Source: an uncultured Clostridia bacterium
Lineage (GTDB): Bacteria > Bacillota > Clostridia > Christensenellales > Borkfalkiaceae
NCBI GenBank assembly: GCA_949282385.1
Contig: CASDOP010000006.1
Span: 1 to 64,000, forward strand
Reading direction: 5' to 3'
DNA length: 64,000 nt
Shown: positions 1 to 8,058 of the stretch, piece after piece
Layout: the number at the start of each line of letters is the position of its first letter
How positions within the stretch are numbered: the first letter of the stretch is position 1
The notes under the pieces: generated by a model
Told to the model about the DNA's origin: nothing
The model's input: the letters and a program-made list of their open reading frames with translations, nothing else
The model's database searches: none
Translations under genes and position numbers: made by a program

Positions 1-180
1 CAAAAATGTTTGCAGGGGGATACCGACAACACTCCCGTTCGCCATTATGCGGGCTCGCCGACTGAATGCGCGGTAAGCTTTTATTATACCGACGGGCGCT
101 CACATGCTCGGATTGTCGCAGGTGAAGCGCCAAAAATGTTTGCAGGGGCACTGACGCCCACGCACACATGCTCGGAATGT
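1..180. repeat. Mosaic of short direct repeats at window edge
   Basis: An 18-base block at 1-18 recurs at 131-148, and a 16-base block at 101-116 recurs with one mismatch at 165-180. The offsets differ (130 and 64), so this is not a simple tandem array. A reading frame stays open from base 1 to a stop at 205-207, but its residues match nothing I recognise and the repeats argue against a normal gene. It could be the degenerate 3' end of a gene lying left of the window. Confidence 0.45.
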
Positions 181-245
181 AGGTGCACTGCTCAAAACAC
201 GAGATGACGCCGTGCGTTTATGCCATTTTATTGAGATATACCCAT

Positions 246-290
246 AACGCCGTTGTTGCGGGCATATGACCGCAACAGCGGCGTTTTTTT
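246..290 (+). terminator. Rho-independent terminator (plus strand)
   Basis: A 16-bp stem with one G-T mismatch (246-261 / 270-285) runs straight into a T tract at 284-290. The T tract is only on the plus strand, so it should end a rightward transcript entering from the left of the window. It faces the rplA terminator, so the two units converge here. Confidence 0.8.
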
Positions 291-481
291 AATTTCCCAT
301 GCGCCACACAACAAGCGATAAAGACTCATTGAGCGGCACATATGCCCGAACAAATTCAATTAAAGAGAAATTACGCGGCTACAGCGATAGGACAATCAGC
401 TATGTTTTTGAGTTACGATATACCGAGGCGGCGGGCAACATTTTACTGCTTATCTCACGGCGCGCGGACGGAGTAAGACAT

Positions 482-515
482 AAAAAAATCCGTCCGCATT
501 TTGCGGACGGATTTT
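482..515 (-). terminator. Terminator of the rpmG-rplA operon
   Basis: A perfect 12-bp stem (486-497 / 503-514) with a 5-base loop is followed on the minus strand by a run of seven T. It starts 12 bases after the rplA stop codon, so the operon ends here rather than continuing into rplJ. No convincing gene lies between 291 and 481. Confidence 0.85.
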
Positions 516-526
516 GAATTTTTTGA

Positions 527-1216
527 TTAACCCTTGTTGAAGTAAACCTTGACGCCGGGACCCATGGTGGAAGTAACGGTAACGCTCTTCACATACTGTC
601 CCTTTGCGGTTGCGGGCTTTGCCTTTACGATTGCATCCATGAGGGCATTGAAGTTTTCGACGATTTTATCCGCGCCGAAGCTCTTCTTGCCGATTGGGCA
701 ATGGATGATGGCGGTCTTGTCGAGGCGGTATTCAACCTTACCTGCTTTGACTTCCTTGACTGCCTTTACGACGTCCATCGTAACGGTGCCGCTCTTGGGG
801 TTGGGCATGAGACCCTTAGGACCAAGGATACGACCGATACGACCTACGACGCCCATCATGTCGGGCGTGGTGATCATTACGTCGAAATCGAACCAGTTTT
901 CCTTCTGGATTTTCTGGATCATTTCTTCTGCGCCTACATAATCTGCGCCTGCAGCGAGTGCCTGGTCTGCCTTGTCGCCCTTTGCAACGACGAGAACCTT
1001 CTTGTCCTTACCGGTACCGTTGGGGAGCACCAGAACGCCGCGGACCTGCTGGTCTGCCTGACGAGGGTCTACGCCGAGACGAACGTGAAGTTCGATTGTT
1101 TCGTCGAACTTTGCCTTTGCGGTAGAAAGAACGATGTTTACCGCTTCGGCAGGGTCATATGCCTTTAAATGGTCATAAGATTTTACGCTTTCTGCGTATT
1201 TCTTTCCAACTTTCAT
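527..1216 (-). CDS. rplA: 50S ribosomal protein L1
   Basis: L1 binds 23S rRNA at the L1 stalk and helps release deacylated tRNA. It is also a translational repressor of its own operon. The 229-residue length and the start at [11 protein letters not shown] match the family, as do the central glycine/proline-rich stretch ([19 protein letters not shown], about residues 122-140) and the C-terminal [10 protein letters not shown] segment. It is the last gene of the operon and is followed by a strong terminator; rplJ and rplL, which usually follow, are absent. A purine-rich Shine-Dalgarno (GGAGG) precedes the ATG. Identification is certain. Confidence 0.98.
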   Translation of the reverse strand: MKVGKKYAESVKSYDHLKAYDPAEAVNIVLSTAKAKFDETIELHVRLGVDPRQADQQVRGVLVLPNGTGKDKKVLVVAKGDKADQALAAGADYVGAEEMIQKIQKENWFDFDVMITTPDMMGVVGRIGRILGPKGLMPNPKSGTVTMDVVKAVKEVKAGKVEYRLDKTAIIHCPIGKKSFGADKIVENFNALMDAIVKAKPATAKGQYVKSVTVTSTMGPGVKVYFNKG

Positions 1217-1230
1217 TAATTAATCCTCCG

Positions 1231-1281
1231 TGTGGTACATCCGAGGGGTCGACTTTGTGTATTTTATTATCCCTCTCCCAC
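1231..1281 (-). promoter_or_regulatory. Probable L1-binding translational operator before rplA
   Basis: On the minus strand the leader carries GTGGGAGAG (1273-1281) and a closing ACCACA (1231-1236) just upstream of the rplA Shine-Dalgarno. The same two elements occur before rplK. This GTGGGAG...CCACA arrangement resembles the L1-target leader of Firmicutes rplK, so I infer autogenous control by L1. The role is from family knowledge; the pairing itself is visible. Confidence 0.5.
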
Positions 1282-1303
1282 TTTTGGGCTTTTTTTCAGC
1301 CCG

Positions 1304-1729
1304 TTACTCTTCCACCGTAACGCCCATAGAACGAGCGGTACCCTTTACCATGCTCTTTGCCATTTCGAGGTCGGAGCAGTTGAGGTCGGGGAGCTTTGTT
1401 TTTGCAATCTCTTCCACCTGAGCTTTGGTGAGCTTGCCGACTTTATCCCTGTTGGGACGAGCGGAAGCGGTTTCAATTCCCAGAGCCTTCTTGATAAGTA
1501 CGGGTGTGGGAGGCGTCTTCAAGATGAAAGTGAAACTTCTGTCCTGATAAATGGTTACTATGCAGGGAATGATAAGTCCTGCCTGAGCCGAAGTTTTTGC
1601 GTTGAATTCCTTGGTAAAGCCGGGTATGTTGATACCGTGAGGGCCGAGCGTAGAACCTACGGGGGGCGCAGGGGTAGCCTTACCTGCCGGAAGCTGCAAT
1701 TTAACTACCGCAGTAATCTTTTTTGCCAT
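1304..1729 (-). CDS. rplK: 50S ribosomal protein L11
   Basis: L11 forms the GTPase-associated centre with 23S rRNA and is needed for stringent RelA signalling. The start is placed at [12 protein letters not shown] (1729), which gives the standard 141 residues. An in-frame ATG 22 codons upstream is ignored because an AGGAGG at 1741-1746 serves the chosen ATG. Family signatures are [16 protein letters not shown] near residues 21-36 and the C-terminal [22 protein letters not shown]. It lies between nusG and rplA. Confidence 0.98.
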   Translation of the reverse strand: MAKKITAVVKLQLPAGKATPAPPVGSTLGPHGINIPGFTKEFNAKTSAQAGLIIPCIVTIYQDRSFTFILKTPPTPVLIKKALGIETASARPNRDKVGKLTKAQVEEIAKTKLPDLNCSDLEMAKSMVKGTARSMGVTVEE

Positions 1730-1748
1730 AATTAAATAATCCTCCTGA

Positions 1749-1795
1749 TGTGGTGATAACGAATGGGCCATGAAAGATTTAACCCGCTCTCCCAC
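1749..1795 (-). promoter_or_regulatory. Probable L1-binding translational operator before rplK
   Basis: On the minus strand GTGGGAGAG (1787-1795) is followed by ACCACA (1749-1754) immediately upstream of the AGGAGG that serves rplK. The layout resembles the L1 autoregulatory leader of Firmicutes. A second copy precedes rplA. Confidence 0.55.
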
Positions 1796-1868
1796 ATATG
1801 TAAATCGCCGTCTGGCGGTTTATCCTTATTTTATTGCGCAAATTTTATTGCGCCGCGATACAGCCTTT

Positions 1869-2402
1869 TCAGGCTTCTACTTTTTTAATCTGAATATATT
1901 CCACTTCGACGTCCGTCGAACGACCGAACATCTGAATGTTTACCATTGCTTTCTGCGCGAGGTCGTTGAGTTCGGTTATTACGCCTTCAAATCCTTCCAG
2001 AGGACCTGCGTCGATGTTGACGCGGTCACCGACTGCGAAATCTGCATCCACAACCACTTCCTCGAGGCGCATCTTGCGGATTTCATCTTCCTTCATGGGT
2101 ATAGGTCTGCCCTGAGGTCCGACAAATCCCGTTACTCCGCGCGTACTCGTAACGAGGTACCAAAGCTGGTTGGAATATATCATCTTTATGAATATATAGC
2201 AGGGAAGAAGTTTGCGCTCCACCACTTTTCTTTTGCCGTTCTTTTCCTCTATGGTCTGTTCCATGGGGATTTTAACGTCAAATATCTGGTCCTGCAGATT
2301 GTTGTTTTCGATTAACCTCTGCAACGAATCCTTGACCATCATTTCGTAGCCCGAATAGGTATGCAGAATGTACCAGCAGGGTTGTTCGCGTGTTTCAGCC
2401 AT
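1869..2402 (-). CDS. nusG: Transcription termination/antitermination factor NusG
   Basis: NusG binds RNA polymerase, modulates pausing and termination, and links transcription to the leading ribosome. The 177-residue protein has an N-terminal NGN domain beginning WYILHTYSGYE and a C-terminal KOW motif (FAVGDRVNIDAGPLEGFEG, about residues 122-140). It starts 4 bases after the secE stop, so the two are almost certainly co-translated. Length and order (rpmG-secE-nusG-rplK-rplA) are canonical. Confidence 0.97.
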   Translation of the reverse strand: MAETREQPCWYILHTYSGYEMMVKDSLQRLIENNNLQDQIFDVKIPMEQTIEEKNGKRKVVERKLLPCYIFIKMIYSNQLWYLVTSTRGVTGFVGPQGRPIPMKEDEIRKMRLEEVVVDADFAVGDRVNIDAGPLEGFEGVITELNDLAQKAMVNIQMFGRSTDVEVEYIQIKKVEA

Positions 2403-2406
2403 CTGA

Positions 2407-2634
2407 TTACTCTCCTATGCTGGTCAAAAGTTCCAAAAGCGCCTGCAAGCCCTGGTTGATGCCCGTGATAACCACGAGGAATACGAGTACCACTACGAGT
2501 ACCACGCAGGTGGATTTTACTACCTTGGGGAATGTGGGCCAGGTTACTCTTTTGAGTTCGGAAAAAGTTTCCTTGAGCTTTTTGCCCATTCTCACGAAAA
2601 TATTGGGTCTTTTAACTTCGTTTTTGTTAGCCAT
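2407..2634 (-). CDS. secE: Preprotein translocase subunit SecE
   Basis: SecE is the small essential membrane subunit of SecYEG. This 75-residue single-span form is typical of Firmicutes. A basic amphipathic N-terminal half with the family signature ELKRVTWPTF (about residues 26-35) precedes one transmembrane segment (about residues 42-62). It sits between rpmG and nusG, separated from nusG by 4 bases. Confidence 0.95.
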   Translation of the reverse strand: MANKNEVKRPNIFVRMGKKLKETFSELKRVTWPTFPKVVKSTCVVLVVVLVFLVVITGINQGLQALLELLTSIGE

Positions 2635-2694
2635 AAGTTCTCCTTAAAACGCCTTGCGGCTTTTAGGTTACAGCTGCGCGTTAAAGCGCAATAT

Positions 2695-2719
2695 GCCCCG
2701 CCGCATTTTGCGGCAAGGC
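2695..2719 (-). other. Intercistronic hairpin between rpmG and secE
   Basis: An interrupted stem (core CCGCA/TGCGG with outer GCC/GGC) lies in the 102-base gap between rpmG and secE. It lacks a T tract, so it is more likely a processing or stability element than a terminator. The gap has no tRNA-Trp, which often sits here in other bacteria. Confidence 0.35.
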
Positions 2720-2736
2720 TTATAAGGAAATTTATA

Positions 2737-2898
2737 TTACTTGGTTTCCTTGTGTTCGGTGTGCTTCTTGCAGAAAGGGCAGTACTTGGAAATGGTAAGT
2801 CTGTCGGGATCGTTACGCTTGTTCTTGTAGCTGTCGTAATTTCTGTGCTTGCACTCGGTGCATTCAAACGTTATTTTTGCCCTCGATGTTGCTTTCAT
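2737..2898 (-). CDS. rpmG: 50S ribosomal protein L33, zinc-ribbon type
   Basis: L33 is a small component near the ribosomal E site. The start is set at [16 protein letters not shown] (2898), giving 53 residues; the longer upstream frame would run into the promoter. Two cysteine pairs (ECTEC and CPFC) form the zinc ribbon of the C+ paralog. In other Firmicutes, C-minus paralogs replace it under zinc limitation, but none is seen here. It is the first gene of the operon, with a near-consensus promoter about 50 bases upstream. Confidence 0.96.
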   Translation of the reverse strand: MKATSRAKITFECTECKHRNYDSYKNKRNDPDRLTISKYCPFCKKHTEHKETK

Positions 2899-2950
2899 AT
2901 CTGGAAAACTCCGTACAAAAAAATTACACCCCTGTTTGGTGTGTGTTAAG

Positions 2951-2979
2951 ATATTAACATTATTGCAGGGGCTTGTCAA
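2951..2979 (-). promoter_or_regulatory. Promoter of the rpmG-secE-nusG-rplK-rplA operon
   Basis: On the minus strand TTGACA (2974-2979), a 17-bp spacer and TAATAT (2951-2956) form a near-consensus vegetative promoter. The predicted start near 2944 leaves a leader of about 46 bases before rpmG. No other strong promoter was seen inside the operon. Confidence 0.8.
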
Positions 2980-3073
2980 TCGTTTTTTGAGTTAATTTGT
3001 AAATTTTTTCTTTACTAATATATAATGATTAAAACGATTGCGGCTATTTGCGGTTTAAACCGATAAATAAACG

Positions 3074-3108
3074 CGGCGCGCGGCGCGCGAGACGCGCGCC
3101 GCGCGCCG
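3074..3108. repeat. Perfect 15-bp GC palindrome
   Basis: Arms 3074-3088 and 3094-3108, made only of G and C, are separated by GAGAC. No T tract follows on either strand, and a separate terminator for the SecB-like gene already lies at 3294-3330. It is one of about twenty GC palindromes in this window. Confidence 0.6.
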
Positions 3109-3293
3109 AATTAACGATTGAGGAAAGCGAATTGCACAATTACATAAAAATTAGGCTCTTTGCCGCCGTATGAGCCGCGCGAAACGCGGCGACCTGACGA
3201 TTGAGGAAGGCGCGCTGCACCGTTAAAGAAAAAAAGCATTTCCGCCGCCACGCAAAGCTCGTTCCCGCCGCTGCACGCGGCTTTTTTCAGCAC

Positions 3294-3330
3294 AAAAAAA
3301 AGCGCGGAAGACGACTTCCGCGCAAAAAAA
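3294..3330. terminator. Bidirectional terminator after the SecB-like gene
   Basis: A perfect 9-bp stem (3302-3310 / 3315-3323) with a 4-base loop is flanked by A runs on the left and right of the plus strand, giving a T run of about eight on the minus strand. It lies about 10 bases beyond the SecB-like stop codon and should end that minus-strand transcript. Confidence 0.85.
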
Positions 3331-3339
3331 GCAAATTTA

Positions 3340-3771
3340 TCAGTTATCGCCGACGCTGAATGCGTAGGTATCCCTGTCTTCGGGGAAGATAGGTCCGCTG
3401 ATGACGGGGAGATTGAGGGGCGAGATATACGCCTGAGCGGTGAGGTTGGTAACCGCCGTGCGAAGATAGGGATAAAGCATACCCGTAGCTTCGATGACGA
3501 AATCCCTCTCCTGCTGGGGATTGGGAGCGCTTTCAAGCTCGTAAACACCGACAAGAGAAACTTCAATGTCGAAGGGCTTGGGTTCTTTTTCGTTGGTAAG
3601 AACTGCAACCTTGAGGTTGACAAACATGAGCTTGGGGTTATCGTTAGCCTTTCTTACCTGCCTCGAGAACTGAGGTTTGATGTCGAGACGCTGATTGGGT
3701 TCGAGCTTTACTCTGTTGAGTTTGAAAGAGAGCTGCTCGGTTGTAATGCCTTTTAATTCGTATTTCATCAT
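3340..3771 (-). CDS. SecB-like chaperone family protein
   Basis: The 143-residue protein has the all-beta N-terminal half and the C-terminal pattern MLYPYLRTAVTNLTAQA followed by PLNLP and FPED, which resembles the end of SecB. SecB holds secretory precursors unfolded for SecA. SecB homologs are scattered in Firmicutes, often as diverged or toxin-antitoxin-linked copies; no toxin gene is adjacent, so it is probably a stand-alone export or general chaperone. Two ATGs are adjacent in frame; the second (3768) lies at the better distance from AGGAG. It is monocistronic, with its own terminator. Confidence 0.7.
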   Translation of the reverse strand: MMKYELKGITTEQLSFKLNRVKLEPNQRLDIKPQFSRQVRKANDNPKLMFVNLKVAVLTNEKEPKPFDIEVSLVGVYELESAPNPQQERDFVIEATGMLYPYLRTAVTNLTAQAYISPLNLPVISGPIFPEDRDTYAFSVGDN

Positions 3772-3895
3772 TGTACTCCTGAATATTTTGAATTTACCCT
3801 ATTATTTTACCAAATGCGTTTGTTTTTGTCAATGCCTGTAAACAAATTGAAGCATTTTTGTTGCTAAAGGCTTGAACCGCTCGCCTTCGGTTGCA

Positions 3896-3924
3896 GGCGC
3901 GCACGCGCAATGCGCGTGCGCGCC
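3896..3924. repeat. GC palindrome in a divergent promoter region
   Basis: A perfect 13-bp stem (3896-3908 / 3912-3924) with a 3-base loop sits between the divergent SecB-like and radical SAM genes. Because both flanking genes point away, it cannot be a terminator for either. That sets it apart from most other GC palindromes here. Confidence 0.6.
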
Positions 3925-3933
3925 GAAAAATAC

Positions 3934-3962
3934 TTGATTAATGCGGCAAAATGTTATAAAAT
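3934..3962 (+). promoter_or_regulatory. Promoter of the radical SAM/DUF2344/rng operon
   Basis: TTGATT (3934-3939), a 17-bp spacer and TAAAAT (3957-3962) predict a start near 3969. This places the promoter over the upstream in-frame ATG at 3941 and supports the downstream start at 4007. Confidence 0.7.
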
Positions 3963-4006
3963 ATAATAAATTTTGCAAAGCTAAGGCATATTGCGGGCAG
4001 GAATAT

Positions 4007-5803
4007 ATGACTGTAAACACAGACGACTTAAAAGACATACTCTCGCGCGTGGAAAAACCCGCGCGTTACACGGGCGGCGAATTCGGGAGCGTTAAATGCG
4101 GTCCTTCGCCGTTCTTTTTCTGCATGGCTTTCCCCGACTTGTACGAAGTGGGAATGAGCAATCTGGGCATAAAAATCGTAGCGGAAAGCTTTTTGCGGCG
4201 CGGCTATGCGGCGGACTACTGCTTTGCGCCCTACACCGACTTCGGCGACGAAATCAAAAAAGCGGGCATACCGCTTTATTCCCTCGAACTCAAAAAGCCG
4301 CTCAAAGAGTTCGACATGATAGGCTTTTCGCTGCAGTTCGAGCTGTGCTACACCAATCTTCTTTACATGCTCGACCTGGCAGGCATACCGCTGCGCCGCG
4401 CAGACCGCGCGGGCGGAGGCTATCCGTTAATCGCCGTGGGCGGTCCCTGCACCGTAAATCCCGAACCGCTCGCCGACTTTATTGACATAGCCTTTATCGG
4501 CGACGGAGAAAGCGCGGACGCGGACGTTGCCGACCTATACCTCGAGTGCGGCGGCGCAACGCAAGAATTTTTCCGCAGGGCGGCAAAAATCAAGGGCGTT
4601 TACGTCCCCGCGCTGATGAAGGTAAATTATTCGCAAGACGGGCGCATAGCCTCGTTCGATACGCAATATACCCCCGAGAGGGCAATTATTGACGACCTCG
4701 ACGGAGCAATTTTCCCCATGAGCCAGCCCGTGCCCAACTGCGAGAGCGTATTCGACCGCTCGATAATAGAGGTAATGCGCGGCTGCTACCGCGGTTGCAG
4801 GTTCTGCCAGGCGGGATTTATCTACCGCCCCGTGCGCAAGAGGAGCGTGGAAACGCTGACAAAACAGGCGTGTTCGCTCATCGCTTCGACGGGATATGAA
4901 GAAGTCAGCCTCAACTCCCTCTCGACGGGCGACTACCCCCATCTTCGCGAGCTCATACGCAGCCTTAAAAGTTCGCTGCCGCCCGACGTAACGCTCGCCC
5001 TGCCATCGCTGCGCGTAGACAGCTTCGACGCCGACTTTGCGCAGGACGCGCGCAAAATTTCGCTCACTTTCGCGCCCGAAGCGGGCAGCCAGAGACTGAG
5101 GGACGTCATAAACAAGGACATCACCGAAGAAGAAATTCTGCGCGCCGCCGAAAGCGCGTTCGACGGGGGATATTCGGCGGTCAAACTGTACTTTATGCTC
5201 GGACTTCCCACCGAAACGGATGAAGACCTCGCCGCAATAAGGAGCATATGCGACAAAATAAAGAGCGTTTACAACTCTAAAAAACGAGCAAAAGCGCTGA
5301 GAATTTCCGTGTCCGTTTCGACATTCATACCCAAGCCTTTCACGCCTTTCCAATGGGAAAGACAGGCGACGGAGAGCGAAGTCGAAGCAAAGCAGAAACT
5401 GCTTAAAGACAAGCTGTATATAAAGGGCGTTTCGCTCAGCTGGAGCGACTATTTCACATCCCGTCTGGAAGCAGTTCTCGCGCGCGGCGACAGAAAGCTG
5501 GGCGAGGTCATAGAAAGGGCTTATTCTTACGGCTGTCGGTTCGACGGCTGGGGCAAGGACCTTAAAAAGGACGAATGGCAGCGCGCGTTCGACGATTGCG
5601 CCATTAGCATGGACGAATACACGCGCGAGAGGGGCGAAGACGAAATTCTGCCCTGGGATTTTATAAACACAGGCATTAAAAAGCAGTTTTTCCTGACCGA
5701 GCGACACCGCGCTTACGACGGCATTGTTACGGGCAGCTGCGCGAAAAAATGCTCGGGCTGCGGGTTGCAGAAGGTTTGCCCCGCCGCAAAGGGGGAAAAA
5801 TGA
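4007..5803 (+). CDS. B12-binding-type radical SAM protein (TIGR03960 family)
   Basis: The 598-residue protein has an N-terminal cobalamin-binding-like domain and a radical SAM core with C260-x3-C264-x2-C267. It belongs to the family found as a pair with DUF2344 next to RNase G and rplU in Clostridia. The substrate is unknown; a role in RNA or ribosome modification is often inferred from context. A further C-terminal cysteine cluster (CAKKCSGCGLQKVC) may bind another Fe-S cluster. The start is chosen at MTVNTDD because the family begins near ILxRVEKPARYTG and the upstream ATG lies inside the promoter. Its stop overlaps the next start in ATGA. Confidence 0.9.
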   Translation: MTVNTDDLKDILSRVEKPARYTGGEFGSVKCGPSPFFFCMAFPDLYEVGMSNLGIKIVAESFLRRGYAADYCFAPYTDFGDEIKKAGIPLYSLELKKPLKEFDMIGFSLQFELCYTNLLYMLDLAGIPLRRADRAGGGYPLIAVGGPCTVNPEPLADFIDIAFIGDGESADADVADLYLECGGATQEFFRRAAKIKGVYVPALMKVNYSQDGRIASFDTQYTPERAIIDDLDGAIFPMSQPVPNCESVFDRSIIEVMRGCYRGCRFCQAGFIYRPVRKRSVETLTKQACSLIASTGYEEVSLNSLSTGDYPHLRELIRSLKSSLPPDVTLALPSLRVDSFDADFAQDARKISLTFAPEAGSQRLRDVINKDITEEEILRAAESAFDGGYSAVKLYFMLGLPTETDEDLAAIRSICDKIKSVYNSKKRAKALRISVSVSTFIPKPFTPFQWERQATESEVEAKQKLLKDKLYIKGVSLSWSDYFTSRLEAVLARGDRKLGEVIERAYSYGCRFDGWGKDLKKDEWQRAFDDCAISMDEYTRERGEDEILPWDFINTGIKKQFFLTERHRAYDGIVTGSCAKKCSGCGLQKVCPAAKGEK

Positions 5804-6396
5804 TAGCTTTCAGGTACACCAAGACGGACGGAGCGGAATACATTTCGCACCTCGACCTTTTAAGGCACATATATCGCACCATGCGCCGCGCGGGAATACC
5901 GCTCGCGTTCAGCGAAGGTTTCCACAAACACCCCAAAATATTTCTGAACAACCCGCTCGGAACGGGCATAAAATCGGTTGCGGAATACGCCACGGCGGAC
6001 ACGCCTTTCACGGGCGATTTCATGCAGCTTTTCAATAAATTTTCACCCGACGGCATAAAGTGCCTCGCCTTCAACGTCGTAAAAGAAAATCAGAACTATG
6101 CAAACAGCATAAAGGCGTGCGATTATACGGCGAGCGGCATAGCGTCCTTCGACATCAAAGATTTACTGGCGGAAAAAAGCATAACGATTACCGACACGCG
6201 CGGACGGGAAATTGACATTCGCCCGCGCATATATGCCGTTGAACGGCGCGGTGAGCAGCTGTTTTTCACGCTCGGCTGCGGCGACAACAACTTAAGAGCG
6301 GATCTTTTCTGTTCGTATCTCTGTTCGCGCTTCGGCGGCAAAACGCAGGACATAGTTAAAACCGCCGCCCGAGCCGACGAAGGAATATTTTTATAA
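5800..6396 (+). CDS. DUF2344 (TIGR03936) radical SAM partner protein
   Basis: This 198-residue protein begins MIAFRYTKTDGAEYISHLDLLRHIYRTM, the DUF2344 signature. In many genomes it is fused to the C-terminus of the TIGR03960 radical SAM enzyme; here it is a separate gene overlapping it by 4 bases, which implies a stoichiometric complex. Function is not established. A longer upstream start would overlap the partner needlessly and lacks a Shine-Dalgarno. The rng gene follows 45 bases downstream. Confidence 0.88.
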   Translation: MIAFRYTKTDGAEYISHLDLLRHIYRTMRRAGIPLAFSEGFHKHPKIFLNNPLGTGIKSVAEYATADTPFTGDFMQLFNKFSPDGIKCLAFNVVKENQNYANSIKACDYTASGIASFDIKDLLAEKSITITDTRGREIDIRPRIYAVERRGEQLFFTLGCGDNNLRADLFCSYLCSRFGGKTQDIVKTAARADEGIFL

Positions 6397-6441
6397 AAAC
6401 GCACTGAAATTTTTTAAAATATATTTTCAAAGAACTGTATC

Positions 6442-7941
6442 ATGGGAAAGAAAACTGTTTACTTCGACAACGTTTGCGGAATGGAATCTTACGCCGTAAC
6501 GCAGGACGGAAAGCTGACCGAATTCAGCTATGAATCGGAAGATCGAAAAAACATTGTAGGCAACATATATAAGGGCAAAGTTTGCGACGTTTTAAACGGA
6601 ATGCAGGCTGCGTTCGTCAACTGCGGGCTGGAGCGCAACTGCTACCTCTCGGTTGAGGACCTCGTCCCCGACAGCAACAAATACGAGGGCGAAGAGATAG
6701 ACGCGCCCTCCGCGCTCAATTTAAAGCCCGGCGACGAGATACTCGTTCAGGTGGTAAAAGCACCAGTGGGCAAAAAGGGCGCAAAGGTTACCACAAACCT
6801 TTCGTTCGTGGGGAAATATACTATTTTTCTGCCCACGGTGCCGTTCATAGGCGTTTCGCGTAAAATTCACGACGCGGAGCTGAGAAAAAACCTCGCTTTC
6901 GGCGCGGCGCGCACGCGCAAAGGCACGGAGGGAATGATTATCCGCACCGCCGCACCCTACGCCAACCGCAGGGACAAGACGGAGGAACTCAATTACTTCC
7001 GCAAGCTGTACCGCTCGATAAAGTCGCACTTCGCCTCCGCGCAGGTAGGCGATCTGCTCTATTCCGACTACCCCATGTATATGCGCGTTCTGCGCGACAA
7101 TCTGCTTTTCGATGTGGAAAAAATTTGCGTGGGCAACAGGCAGCTCGCCGAAAAAGTTCAGGAAATAATAAAGCTGACGGGCGCGCGCATAAAGAGCTTC
7201 GAAGTGCATGACGAAAAGCGCGACATGTACTACGACCTCGGACTTACGGAACAGATATCCGCGCTCACTTCCACCCGCGCCGATCTTGACAACGGAGCGT
7301 ACCTCGTGATAGAAAAGACAGAAGCGCTCACGGTAATAGACGTCAACACTGGCAGCTTTACGGGCGAAGACAGCCTGGAACACACCGTCTATTACACAAA
7401 CATTCTCGCCGCGAGGGAAATTGCAAGGCAGGTGCGCCTGCGCAACATAGGCGGCATAATAGTTGTGGATTTTATCGACATGACGGACGAAAAGCACCGC
7501 GAAGCCATAGTGGACGAGCTTAAAAACGCGCTTGACGGCGACAAGACGAAGTGCAACGTTCTGCCGATGTCGCAATTCGGACTTGTCGAATTTACGAGAA
7601 AGCGGACGGGTCCTTCGGTTTCCTCCCAGCTGACGGAGCCGTGCCGACACTGCGCAGGTACGGGGAAAACCTGCGTGCCGCAACTGACGATAATGAAGAT
7701 ACGCGCACATCTTTTAAGGTTGCTTTATGAAGGCAACAACTTCGTGTGCATAGACATGAACGCCGAAATTGCGAGAAAAATGTCTGCCTGGGATTTGCTT
7801 GTGGACGAACTGAAGGAAATGTATCCCCTCGCACGCGTATATATTGTGCCGCACAGAACCTACCACGAAGACAACGCAACTTTCCGCGCGGAACGTTCGG
7901 CAACTTTTGCGATACCGTCCGAAGCCATACTATTATACTGA
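6442..7941 (+). CDS. rng: Ribonuclease G/E family endoribonuclease
   Basis: This 499-residue protein is the Rne/Rng catalytic core without the long RNase E scaffold tail. It cleaves single-stranded A/U-rich RNA in mRNA decay and rRNA maturation. An N-terminal S1 domain (about residues 38-120, IYKGKVCDVLNGMQAAFVNCG) precedes the DNase I-like site with metal-binding Asp in TVIDVNTGSF and IIVVDFIDM, and a zinc-link CRHCAGTG. It is the last gene of the operon. Unusually, rplU-rpmA, which normally continue downstream in the same direction, lie convergent to it. Confidence 0.95.
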   Translation: MGKKTVYFDNVCGMESYAVTQDGKLTEFSYESEDRKNIVGNIYKGKVCDVLNGMQAAFVNCGLERNCYLSVEDLVPDSNKYEGEEIDAPSALNLKPGDEILVQVVKAPVGKKGAKVTTNLSFVGKYTIFLPTVPFIGVSRKIHDAELRKNLAFGAARTRKGTEGMIIRTAAPYANRRDKTEELNYFRKLYRSIKSHFASAQVGDLLYSDYPMYMRVLRDNLLFDVEKICVGNRQLAEKVQEIIKLTGARIKSFEVHDEKRDMYYDLGLTEQISALTSTRADLDNGAYLVIEKTEALTVIDVNTGSFTGEDSLEHTVYYTNILAAREIARQVRLRNIGGIIVVDFIDMTDEKHREAIVDELKNALDGDKTKCNVLPMSQFGLVEFTRKRTGPSVSSQLTEPCRHCAGTGKTCVPQLTIMKIRAHLLRLLYEGNNFVCIDMNAEIARKMSAWDLLVDELKEMYPLARVYIVPHRTYHEDNATFRAERSATFAIPSEAILLY

Positions 7942-8010
7942 AACGAAGCGCATTCGGCAGCGCAAGCACTGCCTAACGCGCGTTAAATATTTATAATGTT
8001 ATCAAATTTA

Positions 8011-8046
8011 AAAAATGCGGCGCGCTCGCTTTCGAGCGCGCCGCAT
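8011..8046 (-). terminator. Terminator between rng and the acetyltransferase
   Basis: A perfect 12-bp GC stem (8017-8028 / 8033-8044) is followed on the minus strand by five or more T, and T-rich sequence also follows on the plus strand. It can therefore end both converging units. Confidence 0.75.
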
Positions 8047-8058
8047 ATATTATATTTA

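Larger units (their letters stand above)
2899..3293. other. Gene-free region: promoter, GC palindrome, direct repeats
   Basis: About 400 bases hold no convincing gene. Contents are the rpmG promoter (2951-2979), a perfect 15-bp GC palindrome (3074-3108), a 24-base direct repeat (3114-3137 and 3197-3220, 20 of 24 identical) and a small hairpin near 3171-3188. The open frame crossing 3111-3623 on the minus strand overlaps the real SecB-like gene in another frame and reads as a low-complexity shadow. Confidence 0.6.

Noticed and set aside
299..517. A 72-residue open frame on the plus strand near the window start
   Set aside because: It runs through the rplA terminator stem, has no Shine-Dalgarno and no recognisable similarity.
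1730..1795. N-terminal extension of L11
   Set aside because: It would read through the L1 operator and the Shine-Dalgarno that serves the conserved MAKKITAV start.
2635..2736. tRNA-Trp between rpmG and secE
   Set aside because: The gap contains only small hairpins; no TPsiC arm, CCA anticodon or acceptor pairing is present.
3111..3623. A 170-residue open frame on the minus strand overlapping the SecB-like gene
   Set aside because: It is Ser/Arg/Pro-rich low complexity, crosses a strong terminator, and the SecB-like frame is better supported.
4535..5707. A 390-residue open frame on the minus strand
   Set aside because: It lies wholly inside the radical SAM gene in the opposite strand and has the low-complexity composition of an antisense shadow.
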